Source of the DNA: Ignavibacteriales bacterium
Lineage (GTDB): Bacteria; Bacteroidota; Ignavibacteria; UBA10030
NCBI GenBank assembly: GCA_016218005.1
Contig: JACRFF010000239.1
Location: 1 to 10,665 of the forward strand
Length of the DNA stretch: 10,665 nt
Direction: 5' to 3'
Positions 6,988-10,665 of this stretch are shown piece by piece. A program made the translations under genes and the position numbers. The notes under the pieces were generated by a model. The model made no database searches. It worked only from the letters and a program-made list of their open reading frames with translations, and was not told the DNA's origin. Numbering within the stretch: the first letter of the stretch is position 1; each line of letters opens with the position of its first letter.

Positions 6988-8250
6988 ATGAAAACTACGA
7001 CTCTATGTATTATCGGCGCGGGAATACTTCTTTCAATCCAGCCGCTTGAAGCTACACCCAACATGCCGCGACCGTCCGAGGGTGGATATGGTGCATTCTA
7101 TTCTTCACTCGCTCCCTACGGCCAATGGCTTGAAGTCGATGGCGTGATTGTCTGGCGGCCTTTGCACATTCGTCCGGGATGGCGACCGTATGTTGAAGGC
7201 CGGTGGGCTTGGACTGATTATGGGTGGTATTGGATTTCGTACGAGCCATTCGGATGGGCAACGTTTCATTACGGAAGATGGTACTTCGACGACTACTATG
7301 GTTGGATATGGATTCCTGATGAAACGTGGGGACCGGCTTGGGTCGAGTGGCGTTACAATGACGATTACGTCGGCTGGGCGCCATTGCCGCCGTACGCCGT
7401 CTTTACATTTTCAGTGGGAATTCGATACACGACACACTGGTTGACGCCGCACCATTACTGGAGTTTCATCCCTTGCCATCGGTTCGGTACTGTCATTCGA
7501 TACCGCGACGTGGTAGGTGAAGAGCGCGCGCGCCGCTTAGTAGGCGTAACGCGAAGTGGAGCGACATATGAAGTCGATCGTGACCGTATGATCAATCGCG
7601 GAGTCGATCGCAGTTTCTTGGAACGCCAAGGAGCTGGAAGACTCGACCCGATGGAGATTCGTTCGACGAGAGAACCGCGTCAGGAAACAATCGTCCGTAA
7701 TCCCATAGACGGCCGAAGCCGTATTGAAGCATTTCGACCGTCGCGTGAGGAATTCAGTAGAAGCGATGACCCACCTCGCGTAACGCGCGGCACTCGTAGG
7801 ATCTCGTGGGAGACCGATAAGGTTCCACGTTCGATGGAAAACGAGAGGCAAGATTCAAGATTTAATCAAGAAGAGGTAAAACGCCGAGACGGGCAAGACG
7901 GTCGTAACGCAAATCCGCGCGAGGGCAATGCAGGCCGACCTCCTTCAAATGACCGGAACACCATGCCTCGGCATGAAATTCCTTCACCAATGCCGGCGCC
8001 TTCAACTCCGGATGTGCGGCGCGGCAGAAATCCGAACCAGTTCCGTCAGCAACCGCACGAGTTTCGATTCGATGATCGCCGGAACAATCAACCGCTTCCT
8101 CAAAACATTGATAAGGGAAGAACAACGGAAGGCCGGCCATTGCTGGAGCGTCAGCGACCGGCCCCGCCGGTAGTCCGAGAAACTCCATCGAACAGAACAA
8201 ATTCGGCTCCCCAGCCTCGACGCGATGAAGTCCAAAGAAAAAGAGATTAG
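6988..8250 (+). CDS. Secreted Trp-rich DUF6600-type protein with disordered C-terminus
   Basis: A 420-residue exported protein of unknown function. Residues 1-22 (MKTTTLCIIGAGILLSIQPL, then EA) form a signal peptide without a lipobox cysteine. Residues about 33-135 are rich in Trp, Tyr, Gly and Pro and contain near-repeats: GRWAWTDYGWYW (71-82) and GRWYFDDYYGWIW (96-108), then WGPAWVEW and YVGWAPLPP. This pattern is typical of the DUF6600 family. From about residue 190 to the end the chain is rich in Arg, Pro, Asn, Gln, Glu and Asp, with little hydrophobic content, and is probably disordered and basic. The ATG at 6988 is chosen over a TTG at 6952 because AGGAG lies 7 nt upstream and the signal peptide starts there; the TTG also lies within the sigma54 promoter. 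It is the only plus-strand gene, convergent with rluD, with stop codons overlapping. Family assignment is by pattern recognition only; the role may be at the envelope. Confidence 0.85.
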   Translation: MKTTTLCIIGAGILLSIQPLEATPNMPRPSEGGYGAFYSSLAPYGQWLEVDGVIVWRPLHIRPGWRPYVEGRWAWTDYGWYWISYEPFGWATFHYGRWYFDDYYGWIWIPDETWGPAWVEWRYNDDYVGWAPLPPYAVFTFSVGIRYTTHWLTPHHYWSFIPCHRFGTVIRYRDVVGEERARRLVGVTRSGATYEVDRDRMINRGVDRSFLERQGAGRLDPMEIRSTREPRQETIVRNPIDGRSRIEAFRPSREEFSRSDDPPRVTRGTRRISWETDKVPRSMENERQDSRFNQEEVKRRDGQDGRNANPREGNAGRPPSNDRNTMPRHEIPSPMPAPSTPDVRRGRNPNQFRQQPHEFRFDDRRNNQPLPQNIDKGRTTEGRPLLERQRPAPPVVRETPSNRTNSAPQPRRDEVQRKRD

Positions 8251-9248
8251 GTGGAGCCGGCTGGTTGAGTTGAGAGTTTTGCTAACACGGCACGGAAATC
8301 TTCGGGAAGGTCAGATTCAAACCTGACCTTTTCTTTTGTGGCGGGATGGACAAACCCAATCGTCTTCGCGTGCAGCGCTTGACGAGAAATCAATTTCAAA
8401 AGATTTGCGGCGTGTTGCGCCTTCTTCCCTTCCAAGCCACCCCACGTGTTACTGCGGCCGCCGTAGGTCGGGTCGCCAAAGACGGGATGACCGATGTGCC
8501 CAAGGTGAACGCGAATTTGATGTGTGCGTCCGGTGTGAAGATGTAACTTCACCAACGAAAGAAAACCAAACTGCTTCTGCACTTCGTACTCTGTAACGGC
8601 ATGCTTGCCTTCCTTCGACACGGCAACTTTCGTCCGGTCTTTCTTGCTGCGCGCAAGATTCGCTTCAATGGTTCCCTTCACCGACCTGAATTTTCCCCAC
8701 ACCAACGCCCAGTATTCACGCTCGATAGAACGCTTGGCAAACTGCCGGGCAAGAAACGCGTGCGCGGCATCGGATTTCGCCACCACCAGCAAACCGCTTG
8801 TCTCCTTGTCGAGCCGATGAACGATGCCGGGTCTTAAAGCATCGCCGGCATGGGAAAGTTGATTGTAATGATAGAGCAACGCATTCACTAATGTGCCGGT
8901 ATAGTTACCGTACGCCGGATGAACGACCATGCCTGCCGGCTTGTTCACCACGATCAGAACATCATCCTCATAAACAATATTGAGGGGGATGTTTTCGGGT
9001 TGAGCGTCCGTCCGCGGGGGACGCGGCAATGTAACCTCGATGAGGTCTTCCGGCTGGACAAGGTAGCTGGATTTCGCCTTTCGGCCGTTCACAAGAACAG
9101 CGCCGGCTTGAATCGCCTGCTGCACTTTGCTGCGTGTGGCATTTTCGATTTGGCGCGAGAGGAAAACGTCAAGCCGCACCTTGCCTTGCCCTGCTGCGGC
9201 GCGGATGCGGAGCCGTTCCCGTTCTTCGCTCACGGATTCGGTCGTCAT
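8247..9248 (-). CDS. rluD: RluA-family 23S rRNA pseudouridine synthase (RluD-like)
   Basis: A 333-residue RNA pseudouridine synthase, predicted to convert uridines to pseudouridine in 23S rRNA (the helix 69 sites in E. coli RluD). An S4 RNA-binding domain lies at about residues 24-75 (VRLDVFLSRQI to GAVLVNGRKAK). The catalytic domain follows, with NKPAGMVVHP (102-111), the catalytic motif HRLDKETSGLL (144-154, Asp147), and the later LHTGRTHQIRVHL and HPVFGDPTYGG signatures. All key residues are present. The ATG at 9248 lies 27 nt downstream of lspA with no strong SD, suggesting it relies on the operon. Its stop TAA shares bases with the TAG of the convergent DUF6600 gene. RluD is preferred over RluC because of the lspA neighbourhood and S4 arrangement, but target specificity is not proven. 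Confidence 0.93.
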   Translation of the reverse strand: MTTESVSEERERLRIRAAAGQGKVRLDVFLSRQIENATRSKVQQAIQAGAVLVNGRKAKSSYLVQPEDLIEVTLPRPPRTDAQPENIPLNIVYEDDVLIVVNKPAGMVVHPAYGNYTGTLVNALLYHYNQLSHAGDALRPGIVHRLDKETSGLLVVAKSDAAHAFLARQFAKRSIEREYWALVWGKFRSVKGTIEANLARSKKDRTKVAVSKEGKHAVTEYEVQKQFGFLSLVKLHLHTGRTHQIRVHLGHIGHPVFGDPTYGGRSNTWGGLEGKKAQHAANLLKLISRQALHAKTIGFVHPATKEKVRFESDLPEDFRAVLAKLSTQPAGST

Positions 9249-9275
9249 AGCGGAACGTCGTTCACAATATGCGCG

Positions 9276-9899
9276 TTAGGAATGCGGCTCGCCGGAAGGA
9301 TGAAGATCTGAAGCCGCCCCATTCCCCACCGGTTGTGCTTCTCCACTTTTGTGGAGTTGTTCGTCGCCGGAAAATTCTCGATGGAAAAAGAGCATCAATA
9401 GTACGCCGATGGTAACGCAAGAATCCGCAACGTTGAAGATGGGAAACCTGTTGAGTTGATAACCGAACAAGTTGATGTGCACAAAATCTACGTCAAAAAA
9501 ATCGACCACCTTGCCGTAGAACAACGCTCCTTCGCCAAAAAGGAGGCCGTAGAAAATGCGGTCAATCAGATTGCCGATGGCGCCGCCGAGGATCATCGCC
9601 AGCGAGAAGCGAATGCCCACCCCTTCGCGGCGAATCTTGAACAAGTAATAGAGGATGCCCAGACTGGCCAGAAAGGAAAATCCCGTCAGAAAGATTTTTC
9701 CGCCGAGATCGATGCCGAACGCCATGCCCGGATTTTCGATGAAGGTAAGCCGGAAAAAATTCCCGATGAGCGGTATGCTTTCGCCGAGCTGCATCCCGGC
9801 GTGGTACATATTGAGAGAGGGAATCCAGAAGCCCTTGACCAGCAGTTTGGAGACCTGGTCAACCACCACCACCAACAGCGTTACATACAGAATTCGCAC
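9276..9899 (-). CDS. lspA: Lipoprotein signal peptidase (signal peptidase II)
   Basis: A 207-residue inner-membrane aspartyl protease that cleaves the signal peptide of prolipoproteins after lipidation. Four hydrophobic segments are visible: about 2-15, 66-88, 97-117 and 160-173. Conserved features are DQVSK near the N-terminus (D14), the IENPGMAFG segment (55-62, N56), catalytic D113 in GNLIDR and catalytic D159 in FNVADS. The loop between the two catalytic Asp residues (46 residues apart) is clearly longer than in Pseudomonas. A hydrophilic tail of about 33 residues follows the last helix. The start is GTG (9899-9897), 12 nt after the dksA stop, since no upstream in-frame ATG exists and the family N-terminus fits. 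Located between dksA and rluD in a tight unit. Confidence 0.95.
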   Translation of the reverse strand: MRILYVTLLVVVVDQVSKLLVKGFWIPSLNMYHAGMQLGESIPLIGNFFRLTFIENPGMAFGIDLGGKIFLTGFSFLASLGILYYLFKIRREGVGIRFSLAMILGGAIGNLIDRIFYGLLFGEGALFYGKVVDFFDVDFVHINLFGYQLNRFPIFNVADSCVTIGVLLMLFFHREFSGDEQLHKSGEAQPVGNGAASDLHPSGEPHS

Positions 9900-9911
9900 G
9901 TCGACCTGTTT

Positions 9912-10406
9912 CTACTTCGATTTCTTGAGTTTGCAATCCACGCATTGCTGCGTGTGCGGCACAGCTTCAAGCCGCTCTTTGTCGATGAGGTTGCCGCATT
10001 CCGTGCAAAAACCGTACGTGCCATTTTCGATGCGCTTCAAGGCGTCATCTAAATAGTTCAGAAACTTCCCTTCCCGCGACGCAAACAGGAAGAGCTTCTC
10101 CCGCTCCATCGCATCCGTGCCTTGTTCCATGTGGAGCGAATAGGTGGAGTTCTCCGTTACGTACTCACCGGTTTGGTCGTCCATCATCGTCGACTTCAAC
10201 GATTCCAATTCTTCCAGAATTTCTTTCCGCTTGTTGAGAATGATCTGCTTGAAGTAATTGAGATCGGACTTTCTGAACCCCTTGCGCACAGGCGCTCTGG
10301 AAGCAGCGGGCTTTGCCTTAGGTCTTGCCGACGCGGATTTTTTCGACGCCGACGTTTTCTTTGCAGGCTTTCGTGCCGCAGTTTTCTTCGCTATTTTTTT
10401 TCTCAT
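9912..10406 (-). CDS. dksA: DksA/TraR-family zinc-finger RNA polymerase regulator
   Basis: A 164-residue DksA/TraR protein, expected to enter the secondary channel of RNA polymerase and, with ppGpp, tune rRNA and stress promoters. A coiled-coil region (about 48-125) ends in a C4 zinc finger, YGFCTECGNL to QQCVDCKL (C134, C137, C155, C158). Residues 1-44 form a Lys/Ala/Ser/Pro-rich, histone H1-like tail. At the coiled-coil tip, where E. coli has DxxDxA, the sequence reads QGTDAMERE, so the motif is not canonical. The ATG at 10406 is chosen because GAGGGGG (10420-10414) stands 7 nt upstream; an ATG at 10442 (12 residues more) has no SD. It lies 57 nt after ileS and 12 nt before lspA. The symbol is a family label; a TraR-type role is possible. 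Confidence 0.88.
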   Translation of the reverse strand: MRKKIAKKTAARKPAKKTSASKKSASARPKAKPAASRAPVRKGFRKSDLNYFKQIILNKRKEILEELESLKSTMMDDQTGEYVTENSTYSLHMEQGTDAMEREKLFLFASREGKFLNYLDDALKRIENGTYGFCTECGNLIDKERLEAVPHTQQCVDCKLKKSK

Positions 10407-10413
10407 GTTTTTT

Positions 10414-10420
10414 CCCCCTC
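10414..10420 (-). promoter_or_regulatory. Ribosome binding site that fixes the dksA start
   Basis: GAGGGGG on the minus strand, 7 nt before the ATG at 10406-10404. It decides in favour of this start over the ATG at 10442-10440, which has only CCACCTC-like, non-SD sequence upstream. Confidence 0.75.
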
Positions 10421-10455
10421 TTGTCTTCGTACAGCGTTCCATTTGAGGTGGAGCT

Positions 10456-10483
10456 AATATACACTAAATCCGTTGAACTGCAA
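10456..10483 (-). promoter_or_regulatory. Candidate promoter for dksA-lspA-rluD
   Basis: Minus strand TTGCAG (10483-10478), 16 nt, TATATT (10461-10456), the latter 5/6 to consensus and the former only 3/6. A start near 10449 would leave a leader of about 43 nt before dksA. The pair overlaps the last codons of ileS, so read-through from ileS is an equally good explanation. Confidence 0.28.
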
Positions 10484-10665
10484 CTTCCGTCGCCTCGCCG
10501 TTGATGTCATCTTTGACAACCTCAATACCGCCATTCGCATTCTCGAGGTCGACTATCTCCACAGCAAGAGTTTCTTGCTTCACATATCCCGACAGCTTGT
10601 GGAGCGCAACGGTCAATCTATCGGTGGATTTGTGATAGACGCGAATGCGGTCGGTAACTTCAAAC
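10464..10665 (-). CDS. ileS: Isoleucyl-tRNA synthetase, C-terminal end (cut by window edge)
   Basis: The last 67 codons of a coding frame that continues beyond the right edge and ends with TAG at 10466-10464. The translation starts FEVTDRIRVYHKSTDRLTV and ends with INGEATEVAVQRI. The FEVTDRI stretch and the GEATEVAV ending are typical of the C-terminal DUF5915-type region of the long isoleucyl-tRNA synthetases in Bacteroidota/Chlorobi-like bacteria. IleS charges tRNA-Ile in the cytoplasm. The position directly upstream of dksA and lspA supports the call, because ileS-lspA linkage is widespread. The catalytic and anticodon-binding domains are outside the window, so only the tail is verified. 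Confidence 0.85.
   Translation of the reverse strand, partial: FEVTDRIRVYHKSTDRLTVALHKLSGYVKQETLAVEIVDLENANGGIEVVKDDINGEATEVAVQRI

Noticed and set aside
9456..10052. Long plus-strand open frame antisense to lspA and dksA
   Set aside because: It spans the junction of two well-identified genes on the other strand and has no RBS or family motifs.
1..10665. tRNA genes, CRISPR arrays, insertion sequences, prophage or toxin-antitoxin genes
   Set aside because: No cloverleaf-like segment, regularly spaced repeats, transposase or integrase motifs, terminal inverted repeats or small toxin-like pairs were seen. The genes are continuous and mostly core functions.

Overview
The window reads as a chromosomal, mostly housekeeping segment of a bacterium, probably from the Bacteroidota/Chlorobiota/Ignavibacteria side of the FCB group. 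The evidence is the gene order rplM-rpsI-rpsB-tsf-(pyrH), the ileS-dksA-lspA neighbourhood, the DUF5915-like IleS C-terminus, and an rplM promoter whose -10 region also resembles the Bacteroidota TAnnTTTG element. Clear Shine-Dalgarno (SD) sequences precede many genes, which fits Ignavibacteria/Chlorobi-like lineages better than typical Bacteroidia. The assignment is an inference. There is no sign of phage, insertion sequences, CRISPR or tRNA genes.

Layout. Reading the minus strand from the right edge: the 3' end of ileS, then dksA (zinc-finger RNA-polymerase regulator with a histone-like Lys/Ala tail), lspA (signal peptidase II) and rluD (23S rRNA pseudouridine synthase), closely spaced and probably one operon. 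Next comes the only plus-strand gene, a secreted Trp-rich DUF6600-type protein, convergent with rluD (the stop codons overlap). Divergent from it is a two-gene minus-strand unit: a secreted family GH31 alpha-glycosidase and a stand-alone acyl-ACP/acyl-CoA synthetase. Below these, a good sigma70-type promoter starts the translation operon rplM-rpsI-rpsB-tsf, which ends in a near-perfect intrinsic terminator only 17 nt upstream of pyrH (UMP kinase, cut by the left edge).

The genes fall into three functional groups. The first is protein synthesis and its regulation (IleS, DksA, RluD, L13, S9, S2, EF-Ts, with PyrH supplying UDP). The second is the cell envelope (LspA for lipoprotein maturation, the acyl-ACP synthetase for recycling or importing fatty acids). 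The third is exported proteins (GH31 and DUF6600).

The most notable signals are regulatory. A well-spaced sigma54 (RpoN) -24/-12 promoter lies in front of the DUF6600 gene and predicts a start site just ahead of its ribosome binding site. The terminator in front of pyrH leaves no room for a dedicated promoter. I found no convincing wholly new multi-gene system; the sigma54-controlled DUF6600 gene is the best candidate for undescribed biology.
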